Assembly: GCA_009760855.2 (NCBI GenBank)
Contig: WPIO01000082.1
Span: 1,379,501 to 1,443,500, forward strand
Origin: Cristatella mucedo
Taxonomy: Eukaryota; Bryozoa; Phylactolaemata; Cristatellidae
Direction of reading: 5' to 3'
Length of the DNA: 64,000 nt
Made by a program: the position numbers and the translations under genes. Shown in pieces: positions 10,446-23,800 of the stretch. How positions within the stretch are numbered: the first letter of the stretch is position 1; each line of letters opens with the position of its first letter. The notes below the pieces were generated by a model. The model was not told where the DNA came from, did not search any database, and was given only the letters and a program-made list of their open reading frames with translations.

Positions 10446-10546
10446 CCGATGGGCGAGGCCAAGGCGCCGGGCGCGCGCCAATGAGAGGAGTCGAGGCCCT
10501 GCTCGAGCCAATGGGCGCAGTCAAGGCGCTGCTCGCCCGCGCCAAT
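10446..10546. promoter_or_regulatory. Phased CCAAT-box cluster
   Basis: CCAAT occurs at 10478-10482, 10508-10512 and 10542-10546, and a degenerate CCGAT at 10446-10450. Spacings are 32, 30 and 34 bases, close to three helical turns. The intervening DNA is CpG-rich and consists of diverged copies of one short unit (GCCAATGGGCG-like). NF-Y-dependent promoters of cell-cycle genes are known to carry CCAAT boxes 31-34 bases apart. No gene next to it could be identified, so promoter function is inferred. Confidence 0.45.
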
Positions 10547-10559
10547 GGGAGACGCTGCT

Positions 10560-11451
10560 GCAATGTGCGCACCGTGGACGGATGCAAGACTCAATGCTAG
10601 TAACGATGGGCGTGGCTTAGGCTCTAAGCCTGTCGTTAGGGACCCGATGGCTGACGCTGGGCGAGCCGAGATCCTGGGCACACCTGAGTGTCATCTCGCT
10701 AGTCGGCTTCTCAATCAGACGCTCTTCGATTGCCATCAATCGAGAGAAGACTTGGCAACTATGTGAGGCCGCTTGATTCGTCGGTCACTAGTTAATTCCT
10801 CCCAATCCCCCGCCCGTATGGGTTCGCACTTAGCACTCCCTTGTGCATGGCAAGCAGTGACAGTCGTGAATCAAAAGCCGACGATAATTTTGAAAATTTA
10901 AACTGCATATGGAAGCCCGACTGTAAGCCATTCGACTTAGCGTCTAGACGACCCAATGAATAGAGCCCTGTGTGTGCGAATGAGAGCGCCCATCAGCAAA
11001 GCACGAAGACCTCATTCCACAGGGTTGACAACGCGCTGACGCCTTCTTCGGTATCAAGGAGAGCTGCATCACACTGGCAGAGGTGTGGGAAGACATCTCA
11101 AGATAAAATTTCTCATCCCGACAGGCGAACATTATTCGAGCTGTCATAATTAAAAAAGTCCATAAGAAATCACCACAAAAAGTGACAGGTGACAGTACTG
11201 TTCCTATAACAGATCTAAAACAAGTAGGCGAGGCTGCCGTGCAATTGTTGCCGTGCTATTTCTATATGCTGTAATGTACTAGTGAGACCATAACTACTCT
11301 TCGAGACACGGCAGGCTGAGTAATGAACCAAGACAACGTCTTACTCCTCCTAACAGGGTTCGTGACAAAGGAATTCACTGGTAACATTCTAAATATGCAC
11401 TATGAACTGGTTTAAAAAGTAGACCAAATTCAATATCAAATCGTATTGGGG
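10560..11451. other. No gene recognised; left flank of the tandem array
   Basis: Only short unsupported frames are present. The sequence joins the array at about 11452, where tcata.ttctcggtgatg becomes alignable to the unit junctions. Confidence 0.5.
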
Positions 11452-12100
11452 TCATAATTCTCGGTGATGTGAATTAGTTTTTGGCTTGGAGCTAGTTAAG
11501 CTCCAGCAATCTTCCGAGCTGAACTGGTAAACGCAATGGAACACATCGAACGCTATTCTCGACCGTGATGCATAAAGAAAGTGATACATCGAGACGGTAG
11601 GCTATAATATAAGTCAATTTGTGCCATTTAGATACCAGTTCAGCTCTCACTCTGAAAATGGCGATGGACAGGCATTTTAATTCGTTTAGGACTGCGGTAC
11701 CTGTCAACTGCCACTGCTCGTTCCACATTGTGTAGGGGCAGCCGTTCGACGCTTTGACGTGAATAGTGTTTTGAATTTAGCAACACTTTAAGAGACCGGT
11801 TCAGTGGTAAAATTGAAAGGCCATTAGTGGTTATTGTGTCCCATAGTTTCAGGGGTCGACTCGACTGCACAGGCAATGAATAGCTTTTAAGTTGGGGGGC
11901 GTCTTATGTCGGCTAATCCATCGAGTCAAGGAAACAGTTCAGCAGTCAAACTCAAAGTCATTAGCTAGGCTCTGGGCTCCATTGTTTCCGTATTGTGTTC
12001 ACTTCTATTCAGCTCTATACGTGCCAAGTGCCAGTACTTCTTCAATATGGTTTATGGCAGCAATGGCACCCCTTGGTATGAGTAATCCTTGGCATTTAAG

Positions 12101-12142
12101 GAGCACTTTAGAAATGGTTCATTAATTAAATTTAAAGTGCTC
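12101..12142. repeat. Inverted repeat in the array unit
   Basis: GAGCACTTTA at 12101-12110 and its exact complement TAAAGTGCTC at 12133-12142 flank a 22-base AT-rich spacer. The same structure recurs in units 2-9. In the partial unit 10 the left arm is mutated (aagaaagacttta), destroying the pairing. Confidence 0.75.
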
Positions 12143-12424
12143 GATTGATCATTATGGCGCTTTGTTTTCAGATAAAGGTGCCACTATTCCATAGACCTTG
12201 TTCCTGTCGAAAAACACTCGTGTTCCTAGCGTCACCGGCTGCTTGACAGCCTAGGGACTAATTATAGCTGAACTGTATATGCCCTCAAGGTAGCAAACGT
12301 AAACATTTAAAGCAAAAGTAAAGATTTCTCGTCTCCCTCAAAAAAACTTCACTGCAAGAGCAATTCCAGTTAGAAGAAACCAAGTTGTGCACTTGATCCA
12401 TCGTATTTAGTCGAGGCGTTAATA

Positions 12425-13233
12425 ATGCTAGTAAACGTGGGACAGATGTACACTGCAACAAGAGCCCTGAATTTCTTACCATGCCTCTTCGAGAGTTTTA
12501 ATAGCCTGGTGGTCCATGCATTTGGTACATTCCTTCTTGACTTCTGTAATTCACTGCTCGCTGGCCTACCGGCATGTGCAATCAGGCGATTACAGCTGGT
12601 GCAAAAACTCTACAGCTAGGCTTGTCGGTCGCGAACGTCGAAGTTGCCACATCGCACCACTCCTCGCCGACCTGCACTGGCTCCCAGTCAAGCAACGGAT
12701 CGAATTCAAGGTTTTTGTCGCTCACTTTTAGGTCACTTCATTCTTTGTCTCGAGCCTATCTGTCACATCAACTCCCTCACCAAGCCAATCATCGTACCAC
12801 CCACTTTTCGGAATCCAACAGTTTACCAATACCTCATGCAAGCCTCAAATCCTTTGGAAACCGTGTATTTACTTGGAACGCTCCCAAAGCCTGGAACTCA
12901 CTCCCGACTTGCGTCACAACATCTCCTGACTTGACAACATTTTAAAAGAACTTAAAAAACGCACCTATTTATGACAGCATTAAGTATGTCCATGTGATTC
13001 TTCCTTTAGTTGCATATGCGTGCTAACACTGTTGCATGCTGCCACCGACCACACTTGCATGCTGACATGTTCGCCTCACCCCTAACCATGTTTTTCTTGC
13101 TGTTTATCAAGCATGATACCATTCAGCAGTCGATCGTATTTTCTTAGCAACCAATCTAAAGCGCCTAGAAAAGGGATGTAGTCCCTTGAGGGGGCTTTAT
13201 CAAGTGCATTAATATTATTATCATCATTATTAT
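12425..13233 (+). pseudogene. 5'-truncated L2/CR1-like LINE, unit 1 copy
   Basis: This is the C-terminal part of a non-LTR retrotransposon reverse transcriptase plus its 3' tail. The diagnostic stretch is CNSLLAGLPACAIRRLQLVQ, then ARLVG..HIAPLLADLHWLP and a final W-NSLP. In this unit an inserted A near 12605 and an inserted T near 12715 split the frame. The 3' UTR ends in the hairpin AAGGGA-tgtag-TCCCTT and an ATT-rich tail. The upstream catalytic palm (FADD region) and the endonuclease are absent, so it is a dead fragment. Confidence 0.85.
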
Positions 13234-14283
13234 AAGCTGATTATTGGCACCACCATAGACAGTCGTCGTGCGAGTAACAACGCACGGGCAGACCCCCGGC
13301 ATTCATGAAAGCACAGACTGTGAGACACGTGCCGTGTTTTGCTTTACATTCACGTATCTTATTGGTGCATGGAAACTAAATGCATGGACTGCGAAGGATT
13401 CTAAGTCAAATCGATGCACGAGTAATCGGTCAGAGTCAGAAGTCAAAATTCAGAAGTCAGAGCTGGTATGGAAAGCAGACCTGAGGAGCTAGTATTGCCC
13501 TTAATCTTCTAATAATAATAGCAATCATGTACACCTTTTAGCGCCCACATTGAACTCACCTCCTTCTAGGTACTTTACATCTGCGATAAAGGGAGCTTGG
13601 TCTATTCACTAACAGGATGGCGTGCGCATACAACCTAGTCAATCCATGATACGGCGTCGCAAATTCTTGTAACAAGTTTTTTTGTTGGGACTTCACACCT
13701 AAGCATGTTTAACCTTTGAATTATTGCGATTTTACTTATCTGATTTCAGACACAGTGGGCTGGGGAGCTGATGCAGTGATCACGAGACAGATCGTTTTGA
13801 ATTAGGGTCTCTAAATTCCTTCAGAGACTAAAGGAGAGACGGTGTCTGAGCCACATTAGTAGATAAGGCTTTCCAGGCTCTGTGACACAAAAGATTTACC
13901 CGTTGCTATCGTGTAGGTCTTGCCTTTCTTTAATTTTGGCAGCTAGCTAATATCCAAATTCAAACCTGTAACAACTGCCATCAAGGAAATGGACTTCTTG
14001 TCCCTAGGTGTGTATAAACGGTCATAGCACCGGTAATGCAAAATGCGTTAATGTTAAAAGTGAAAAAAAAGTTTCATCTAGGCGTCAGAATATTCTAGAG
14101 GCAAATAGATTTGACCAATAATAGGCTTTGAAAATTCTCCAGTACATTGAGGATCCAAACTTTGAAATTGTAGTACCACTTATTAGCAAATGCAGAACTT
14201 GACTCTCACCAGATTGTGTGTCAGTTAAATGCAGCTGTGTGTGCCAACTGTCATTATTTTTTTGCACAAATTCTGTGCAGCGG

Positions 14284-14428
14284 GGCCCCCCTTAGGGTCT
14301 TTGCCTAGGGCAATCTGCTTGCTCATCACGACTCAGGTCGTGTGTTTTAGTCGTACAGTGAGCGATCCTTCGTAACCGCTGCAAGCGGTGGTGTTAGCCT
14401 GCAAGGCTCGTCAACCGAAATATGAAAG
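14284..14428 (+). mobile_element. tRNA-SINE family 1 in each array unit
   Basis: A diverged tRNA-like head (14284-14365) is followed by the core ACCGCT-GCA-AGCGGT hairpin and a ggtgttagcctgcaaggct segment shared with the SINEs at 41745 and 55104. The box B equivalent (gtgttttagtcgtac) is degraded. The same element sits at the corresponding place in every complete unit, for example near 17429, 20576 and 23722, so it predates the amplification. Confidence 0.6.
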
Positions 14429-14600
14429 ATGATGTTCAGCCATGATGTGCTCCTTTAAATAAGTAAATTCTCTGCTCTTAGTAACTGCTGGTACAATTAG
14501 TTTAAATGCAAAAATTAAACATTAATATTGGTCGATGTATCTTTGTGTTTTCGGTTTTTTTCAGCTCTGCTGAGTGCACTCTTATTTTGAAACGGAGCAC

Positions 14601-17600
14601 TCATAGTTCTCGGTGATGTGAATTGGTTTTTGGCTTGGAGCTAGTTAAGCTCCAGCAAGCTTCCGAGCTGAACTGGTAAACGCAATGGAACACATCGAAC
14701 GCTATTCTCGACCGTGATGCATAAAGAAAGTGATACATCGAGACGGTAGGCTATAATATAAGTCAATTTGTGCCATTTAGATACCAGTTCAGCTCTCACT
14801 CTGAAAATGGCGATGGACAGGCATTTTAATTCGTTTAGGACTGCGGTACCTGTCAACTGCCACTGCTCGTTCCACATTGTGTAGGGGCAGCCGTTCGACG
14901 CTTTGACGTGAATAGTGTTTTGAATTTAGCAACACTTTAAGAGACCGGTTCAGTGGTAAAATTGAAAGGCCATTAGTGGTTATTGTGTCCCATAGTTTCA
15001 GGGGTCGACTCGACTGCACAGGCAATGAATAGCTTTTAAGTTGGGGGCGTCTTATGTCGGCTAATCCATCGAGTCAAGGAAACAGTTCAGCAGTCAAACT
15101 CAAAGTCATTAGCTAGGCTCTGGGCTCCATTGTTTCCGTATTGTGTTCACTTCTATTCAGCTCTATACGTGCCAAGTGCCAGTACTTCTTCAATATGGTT
15201 TATGGCAGCAATGGCACCCCTTGGTATGAGTAATCCTTGGCATTTAAGGAGCACTTTAGAAATGGTTCATTAATTAAATTTAAAGTGCTCGATTGATCAT
15301 TATGGCGCTTTGTTTTCAGATAAAGGTGCCACTATTCCATAGACCTTGTTCCTGTCGAAAAACACTCGTGTTCCTAGCGTCACCGGCTGCTTGACAGCCT
15401 AGGGACTAATTATAGCTGAACTGTATATGCCCTCAAGGTAGCAAACGTAAACATTTAAAGCAAAAGTAAAGATTTCTCGTCTCCCTCAAAAAAACTTCAC
15501 TGCAAGAGCAATTCCAGTTAGAAGAAACCAAGTTGTGCACTTGATCCATCGTATTTAGTCGAGGCGTTAATAATGCTAGTAAACGTGGGACAGATGTACA
15601 CTGCAACAAGAGCCCTGAATTTCTTACCATGCCTCTTCGAGAGTTTTAATAGCCTGGTGGTCCATGCATTTTGGTACATTCCTTCTTGACTTATGTAATT
15701 CACTGCTCGCTGGCCTACCGGCATGTGCAATCAGGCGATTACAGCTGGTGCAAAACTCTACAGCTAGGCTTGTCGGTCGCGAACGTCGAAGTTGCCACAT
15801 CGCACCACTCCTCGCCGACCTGCACTGGCTCCCAGTCAAGCAACGGATCGAATTCAAGGTTTTGTCGCTCACTTTTAGGTCACTTCATTCTTTGTCTCGA
15901 GCCTATCTGTCACATCAACTCCCTCACCAAGCCAATCATCGTACCACCCACTTTTCGGAATCCAACAGTTTACCAATACCTCATGCAAGCCTCAAATCCT
16001 TTGGAAACCGTGTATTTACTTGGAACGCTCCCAAAGCCTGGAACTCACTCCCGACTTGCGTCACAACATCTCCTGACTTGACAACATTTTAAAAGAACTT
16101 AAAAACGCACCTATTTATGACAGCATTAAGTATGTCCATGTGATTCTTCCTTTAGTTGCATATGCGTGCTAACACTGTTGCATGCTGCCACCGACCACAC
16201 TTGCATGCTGACATGTTCGCCTCACCCCTAACCATGTTTTTCTTGCTGTTTATCAAGCATGATACCATTCAGCAGTCGATCGTATTTTCTTAGCAACCAA
16301 TCTAAAGCGCCTAGAAAAGGGATGTAGTCCCTTGAGGGGGCTTTATCAAGTGCATTAATATTATTATCATCATTATTATAAGCTGATTATTGGCACCACC
16401 ATAGACAGTCGTCGTGCGAGTAACAACGCACGGGCAGACCCCCGGCATTCATGAAAGCACAGACTGTGAGACACGTGCCGTGTTTTGCTTTACATTCACG
16501 TATCTTATTGGTGCATGGAAACTAAATGCATGGACTGCGAAGGATTCTAAGTCAAATCGATGCACGAGTAATCGGTCAGAGTCAGAAGTCAAAATTCAGA
16601 AGTCAGAGCTGGTATGGAAAGCAGACCTGAGGAGCTAGTATTGCCCTTAATCTTCTAATAATAATAGCAATCATGTACACCTTTTAGCGCCCACATTGAA
16701 CTCACCTCCTTCTAGGTACTTTACATCTGCGATAAAGGGAGCTTGGTCTATTCACTAACAGGATGGCGTGCGCATACAACCTAGTCAATCCATGATACGG
16801 CGTCGCAAATTCTTGTAACAAGTTTTTTTGTTGGGACTTCACACCTAAGCATGTTTAACCTTTGAATTATTGCGATTTTACTTATCTGATTTCAGACACA
16901 GTGGGCTGGGGAGCTGATGCAGTGATCACGAGACAGATCGTTTTGAATTAGGGTCTCTAAATTCCTTCAGAGACTAAAGGAGAGACGGTGTCTGAGCCAC
17001 ATTAGTAGATAAGGCTTTCCAGGCTCTGTGACACAAAAGATTTACCCGTTGCTATCGTGTAGGTCTTGCCTTTCTTTAATTTTGGCAGCTAGCTAATATC
17101 CAAATTCAAACCTGTAACAACTGCCATCAAGGAAATGGACTTCTTGTCCCTAGGTGTGTATAAACGGTCATAGCACCGGTAATGCAAAATGCGTTAATGT
17201 TAAAAGTGAAAAAAAAGTTTCATCTAGGCGTCAGAATATTCTAGAGGCAAATAGATTTGACCAATAATAGGCTTTGAAAATTCTCCAGTACATTGAGGAT
17301 CCAAACTTTGAAATTGTAGTACCACTTATTAGCAAATGCAGAACTTGACTCTCACCAGATTGTGTGTCAGTTAAATGCAGCTGTGTGTGCCAACTGTCAT
17401 TATTTTTTTGCACAAATTCTGTGCAGCGGGGCCCCCCTTAGGGTCTTTGCCTAGGGCAATCTGCTTGCTCATCACGACTCAGGTCGTGTGTTTTAGTCGT
17501 ACAGTGAGCGATCCTTCGTAACCGCTGCAAGCGGTGGTGTTAGCCTGCAAGGCTCGTCAACCGAAATATGAAAGATGATGTTCAGCCATGATGTGCTCCT

Positions 17601-17744
17601 TTAAATAAGTAAATTCTCTGCTCTTAGTAACTGCTGGTACAATTAGTTTAAATGCAAAAATTAAACATTAATATTGGTCGATGTATCTTTGTGTTTTCGG
17701 TTTTTCAGCTCTGCTGAGTGCACTCTTATTTTGAAACGGAGCAC
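14601..17744 (+). repeat. Array unit 2
   Basis: A 3,144-base unit. In the LINE part it has an extra T in the run at about 15670 and a C-to-A change making TTATGT near 15692. Confidence 0.9.
15573..16379 (+). pseudogene. LINE RT fragment, unit 2 copy
   Basis: Unit 2's extra T shifts the frame before CNSLL, so the upstream LVVHAF portion is out of frame with the following 142-codon open frame (15664-16092). Confidence 0.8.
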
Positions 17745-20700
17745 TCATAGTTCTCGGTGATGTGAATTGGTTTTTGGCTTGGAGCTAGTTAAGCTCCAGC
17801 AAGCTTCCGAGCTGAACTGGTAAACGCAATGGAACACATCGAACGCTATTCTCGACCGTGATGCATAAAGAAAGTGATACATCGAGACGGTAGGCTATAA
17901 TATAAGTCAATTTGTGCCATTTAGATACCAGTTCAGCTCTCACTCTGAAAATGGCGATGGACAGGCATTTTAATTCGTTTAGGACTGCGGTACCTGTCAA
18001 CTGCCACTGCTCGTTCCACATTGTGTAGGGGCAGCCGTTCGACGCTTTGACGTGAATAGTGTTTTGAATTTAGCAACACTTTAAGAGACCGGTTCAGTGG
18101 TAAAATTGAAAGGCCATTAGTGGTTATTGTGTCCCATAGTTTCAGGGGTCGACTCGACTGCACAGGCAATGAATAGCTTTTAAGTTGGGGGCGTCTTATG
18201 TCGGCTAATCCATCGAGTCAAGGAAACAGTTCAGCAGTCAAACTCAAAGTCATTAGCTAGGCTCTGGGCTCCATTGTTTCCGTATTGTGTTTCACTTCTA
18301 TTCAGCTCTATACGTGCCAAGTGCCAGTACTTCTTCAATATGGTTTATGGCAGCAATGGCACCCCTTGGTATGAGTAATCCTTGGCATTTAAGGAGCACT
18401 TTAGAAATGGTTCATTAATTAAATTTAAAGTGCTCGATTGATCATTATGGCGCTTTGTTTTCAGATAAAGGTGCCACTATTCCATAGACCTTGTTCCTGT
18501 CGAAAAACACTCGTGTTCCTAGCGTCACCGGCTGCTTGACAGCCTAGGGACTAATTATAGCTGAACTGTATATGCCCTCAAGGTAGCAAACGTAAACATT
18601 TAAAGCAAAAGTAAAGATTTCTCGTCTCCCTCAAAAAAACTTCACTGCAAGAGCAATTCCAGTTAGAAGAAACCAAGTTGTGCACTTGATCCATCGTATT
18701 TAGTCGAGGCGTTAATAATGCTAGTAAACGTGGGACAGATGTACACTGCAACAAGAGCCCTGAATTTCTTACCATGCCTCTTCGAGAGTTTTAATAGCCT
18801 GGTGGTCCATGCATTTGGTACATTCCTTCTTGACTTCTGTAATTCACTGCTCGCTGGCCTACCGGCATGTGCAATCAGGCGATTACAGCTGGTGCAAAAC
18901 TCTACAGCTAGGCTTGTCGGTCGCGAACGTCGAAGTTGCCACATCGCACCACTCCTCGCCGACCTGCACTGGCTCCCAGTCAAGCAACGGATCGAATTCA
19001 AGGTTTTGTCGCTCACTTTTAGGTCACTTCATTCTTTGTCTCGAGCCTATCTGTCACATCAACTCCCTCACCAAGCCAATCATCGTACCACCCACTTTTC
19101 GGAATCCAACAGTTTACCAATACCTCATGCAAGCCTCAAATCCTTTGGAAACCGTGTATTTACTTGGAACGCTCCCAAAGCCTGGAACTCACTCCCGACT
19201 TGCGTCACAACATCTCCTGACTTGACAACATTTTAAAAGAACTTAAAAAACGCACCTATTTATGACAGCATTAAGTATGTCCATGTGATTCTTCCTTTAG
19301 TTGCATATGCGTGCTAACACTGTTGCATGCTGCCACCGACCACACTTGCATGCTGACATGTTCGCCTCACCCCTAACCATGTTTTTTCTTGCTGTTTATC
19401 AAGCATGATACCATTCAGCAGTCGATCGTATTTTCTTAGCAACCAATCTAAAGCGCCTAGAAAAGGGATGTAGTCCCTTGAGGGGGCTTTATCAAGTGCA
19501 TTAATATTATTATCATCATTATTATAAGCTGATTATTGGCACCACCATAGACAGTCGTCGTGCGAGTAACAACGCACGGGCAGACCCCCGGCATTCATGA
19601 AAGCACAGACTGTGAGACACGTGCCGTGTTTTGCTTTACATTCACGTATCTTATTGGTGCATGGAAACTAAATGCATGGACTGCGAAGGATTCTAAGTCA
19701 AATCGATGCACGAGTAATCGGTCAGAGTCAGAAGTCAAAATTCAGAAGTCAGAGCTGGTATGGAAAGCAGACCTGAGGAGCTAGTATTGCCCTTAATCTT
19801 CTAATAATAATAGCAATCATGTACACCTTTTAGCGCCCACATTGAACTCACCTCCTTCTAGGTACTTTACATCTGCGATAAAGGGAGCTTGGTCTATTCA
19901 CTAACAGGATGGCGTGCGCATACAACCTAGTCAATCCATGATACGGCGTCGCAAATTCTTGTAACAAGTTTTTGTTGGGACTTCACACCTAAGCATGTTT
20001 AACCTTTGAATTATTGCGATTTTACTTATCTGATTTCAGACACAGTGGGCTGGGGAGCTGATGCAGTGATCACGAGACAGATCGTTTTGAATTAGGGTCT
20101 CTAAATTCCTTCAGAGACTAAAGGAGAGACGGTGTCTGAGCCACATTAGTAGATAAGGCTTTCCAGGCTCTGTGACACAAAAGATTTACCCGTTGCTATC
20201 GTGTAGGTCTTGCCTTTCTTTAATTTTGGCAGCTAGCTAATATCCAAATTCAAACCTGTAACAACTGCCATCAAGGAAATGGACTTCTTGTCCCTAGGTG
20301 TGTATAAACGGTCATAGCACCGGTAATGCAAAATGCGTTAATGTTAAAAGTGAAAAAAAAGTTTCATCTAGGCGTCAGAATATTCTAGAGGCAAATAGAT
20401 TTGACCAATAATAGGCTTTGAAAATTCTCCAGTACATTGAGGATCCAAACTTTGAAATTGTAGTACCACTTATTAGCAAATGCAGAACTTGACTCTCACC
20501 AGATTGTGTGTCAGTTAAATGCAGCTGTGTGTGCCAACTGTCATTATTTTTTTGCACAAATTCTGTGCAGCGGGGCCCCCCTTAGGGTCTTTGCCTAGGG
20601 CAATCTGCTTGCTCATCACGACTCAGGTCGTGTGTTTTAGTCGTACAGTGAGCGATCCTTCGTAACCGCTGCAAGCGGTGGTGTTAGCCTGCAAGGCTCG

Positions 20701-20888
20701 TCAACCGAAATATGAAAGATGATGTTCAGCCATGATGTGCTCCTTTAAATAAGTAAATTCTCTGCTCTTAGTAACTGCTGGTACAATTAGTTTAAATGCA
20801 AAAATTAAACATTAATATTGGTCGATGTATCTTTGTGTTTTCGGTTTTTCAGCTCTGCTGAGTGCACTCTTATTTTGAAACGGAGCAC
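17745..20888 (+). repeat. Array unit 3
   Basis: A 3,144-base unit close to the array consensus. It differs by an extra T at gtgtttcac (about 18292) and by one more T in the run near 19387. Confidence 0.9.
18718..19526 (+). pseudogene. LINE RT fragment, unit 3 copy (consensus frame)
   Basis: Here the fragment is a continuous 172-codon frame (18718-19236), best viewed as the C-terminal thumb-like region of an L2/CR1 reverse transcriptase. Homology-like sequence begins around LNFLPCLFESFNSLVVHAF. The ATG is not a natural start, because the real protein would extend hundreds of residues further 5'. The frame stays open because the copies are young, not because it is under selection. Confidence 0.85.
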
Positions 20889-23800
20889 TCATAGTTCTCG
20901 GTGATGTGAATTGGTTTTTGGCTTGGAGCTAGTTAAGCTCCAGCAAGCTTCCGAGCTGAACTGGTAAACGCAATGGAACACATCGAACGCTATTCTCGAC
21001 CGTGATGCATAAAGAAAGTGATACATCGAGACGGTAGGCTATAATATAAGTCAATTTGTGCCATTTAGATACCAGTTCAGCTCTCACTCTGAAAAATGCG
21101 ATGGACAGGCATTTTAATTCGTTTAGGACTGCGGTACCTGTCAACCTGCCACTGCTCGTTCCACATTGTGTAGGGGCAGCCGTTCGACGCTTTGACGTGA
21201 ATAGTGTTTTGAATTTAGCAACACTTTAAGAGACCGGTTCAGTGGTAAAATTGAAAGGCCATTAGTGGTTATTGTGTCCCATAGTTTCAGGGGTCGACTC
21301 GACTGCACAGGCAATGAATAGCTTTAAAGTTGGGGGCGTCTTATGTCGGCTAATCCATCGAGTCAAGGAAACAGTTCAGCAGTCAAACTCAAAGTCATTA
21401 GCTAGGCTCTGGGCTCCATTGTTTCCGTATTGTGTTCACTTCTATTCAGCTCTATACGTGCCAAGTGCCAGTACTTCTTCAATATGGTTTATGGCAGCAA
21501 TGGCACCCCTTGGTATGAGTAATCCTTGGCATTTAAGGAGCACTTTAGAAATGGTTCATTAATTAAATTTAAAGTGCTCGATTGATCATTATGGCGCTTT
21601 GTTTTCAGATAAAGGTGCCACTATTCCATAGACCTTGTTCCTGTCGAAAAACACTCGTGTTCCTAGCGTCACCGGCTGCTTGACAGCCTAGGGACTAATT
21701 ATAGCTGAACTGTATATGCCCTCAAGGTAGCAAACGTAAACATTTAAAGCAAAAGTAAAGATTTCTCGTCTCCCTCAAAAAAAACTTCACTGCAAGAGCA
21801 ATTCCAGTTAGAAGAAACCAAGTTGTGCACTTGATCCATCGTATTTAGTCGAGGCGTTAATAATGCTAGTAAACGTGGGACAGATGTACACTGCAACAAG
21901 AGCCCTGAATTTCTTACCATGCCTCTTCGAGAGTTTTAATAGCCTGGTGGTCCATGCATTTGGTACATTCCTTCTTGACTTCTGTAATTCACTGCTCGCT
22001 GGCCTACCGGCATGTGCAATCAGGCGATTACAGCTGGTGCAAAACTCTACAGCTAGGCTTGTCGGTCGCGAACGTCGAAGTTGCCACATCGCACCATCTC
22101 CTCGCCGACCTGCACTGGCTCCCAGTCAAGCAACGGATCGAATTCAAGGTTTTGTCGCTCACTTTTAGGTCACTTCATTCTTTGTCTCGAGCCTATCTGT
22201 CACATCAACTCCCTCACCAAGCCAATCATCGTACCACCCACTTTTCGGAATCCAACAGTTTACCAATACCTCATGCAAGCCTCAAATCCTTTGGAAACCG
22301 TGTATTTACTTGGAACGCTCCCAAAGCCTGGAACTCACTCCCGACTTGCGTCACAACATCTCCTGACTTGACAACATTTTAAAAGAACTTAAAAACGCAC
22401 CTATTTATGACAGCATTAAGTATGTCCATGTGATTCTTCCTTTAGTTGCATATGCGTGCTAACACTGTTGCATGCTGCCACCGACCACACTTGCATGCTG
22501 ACATGTTCGCCTCACACCCTAACCATGTTTTTCTTGCTGTTTATCAAGCATGATACCATTCAGCAGTCGATCGTATTTTCTTAGCAACCAATCTAAAGCG
22601 CCTAGAAAAGGGATGTAGTCCCTTGAGGGGGCTTTATCAAGTGCATTAATATTATTATCATCATTATTATAAGCTGATTATTGGCACCACCATAGACAGT
22701 CGTCGTGCGAGTAACAACGCACGGGCAGACCCCCGGCATTCATGAAAGCACAGACTGTGAGACACGTGCCGTGTTTTGCTTTACATTCACGTATCTTATT
22801 GGTGCATGGAAACTAAATGCATGGACTGCGAAGGATTCTAAGTCAAATCGATGCACGAGTAATCGGTCAGAGTCAGAAGTCAAAATTCAGAAGTCAGAGC
22901 TGGTATGGAAAGCAGACCTGAGGAGCTAGTATTGCCCTTAATCTTCTAATAATAATAGCAATCATGTACACCTTTTAGCGCCCACATTGAACTCACCTCC
23001 TTCTAGGTACTTTTACATCTGCGATAAAGGGAGCTTGGTCTATTCACTAACAGGATGGCGTGCGCATACAACCTAGTCAATCCATGATACGGCGTCGCAA
23101 ATTCTTGTAACAAGTTTTTGTTGGGACTTCACACCTAAGCATGTTTAACCTTTGAATTATTGCGATTTTACTTATCTGATTTCAGACACAGTGGGCTGGG
23201 GAGCTGATGCAGTGATCACGAGACAGATCGTTTTGAATTAGGGTCTCTAAATTCCTTCAGAGACTAAAGGAGAGACGGTGTCTGAGCCACATTAGTAGAT
23301 AAGGCTTTCCAGGCTCTGTGACACAAAAGATTTACCCGTTGCTATCGTGTAGGTCTTGCCTTTCTTTAATTTTGGCAGCTAGCTAATATCCAAATTCAAA
23401 CCTGTAACAACTGCCATCAAGGAAATGGACTTCTTGTCCCTAGGTGTGTATAAACGGTCATAGCACCGGTAATGCAAAATGCGTTAATGTTAAAAGTGAA
23501 AAAAAAGTTTCATCTAGGCGTCAGAATATTCTAGAGGCAAATAGATTTGACCAATAATAGGCTTTGAAAATTCTCCAGTACATTGAGGATCCAAACTTTG
23601 AAATTGTAGTACCACTTATTAGCAAATGCAGAACTTGACTCTCACCAGATTGTGTGTCAGTTAAATGCAGCTGTGTGTGCCAACTGTCATTATTTTTTTG
23701 CACAAATTCTGTGCAGCGGGGCCCCCCTTAGGGTCTTTGCCTAGGGCAATCTGCTTGCTCATCATCACGACTCAGGTCGTGTGTTTTAGTCGTACAGTGA

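Larger units (their letters stand above)
11452..14600 (+). repeat. Array unit 1
   Basis: This is the left-most unit, 3,149 bases. Its first 60 bases carry two substitutions against the internal consensus, then it is nearly identical. Extra A and T bases near 12605 and 12715 break the LINE frame, and a seven-T run precedes the end of the unit. Confidence 0.9.

Noticed and set aside
11492-11728. 78-codon minus-strand frames repeated in every array unit
   Set aside because: They recur only because the unit recurs. No domain, and the diverged copy at 39806 changes several residues without evidence of constraint.
18663-19016. 117-codon minus-strand frame in array units
   Set aside because: Antisense of the LINE reverse-transcriptase fragment.
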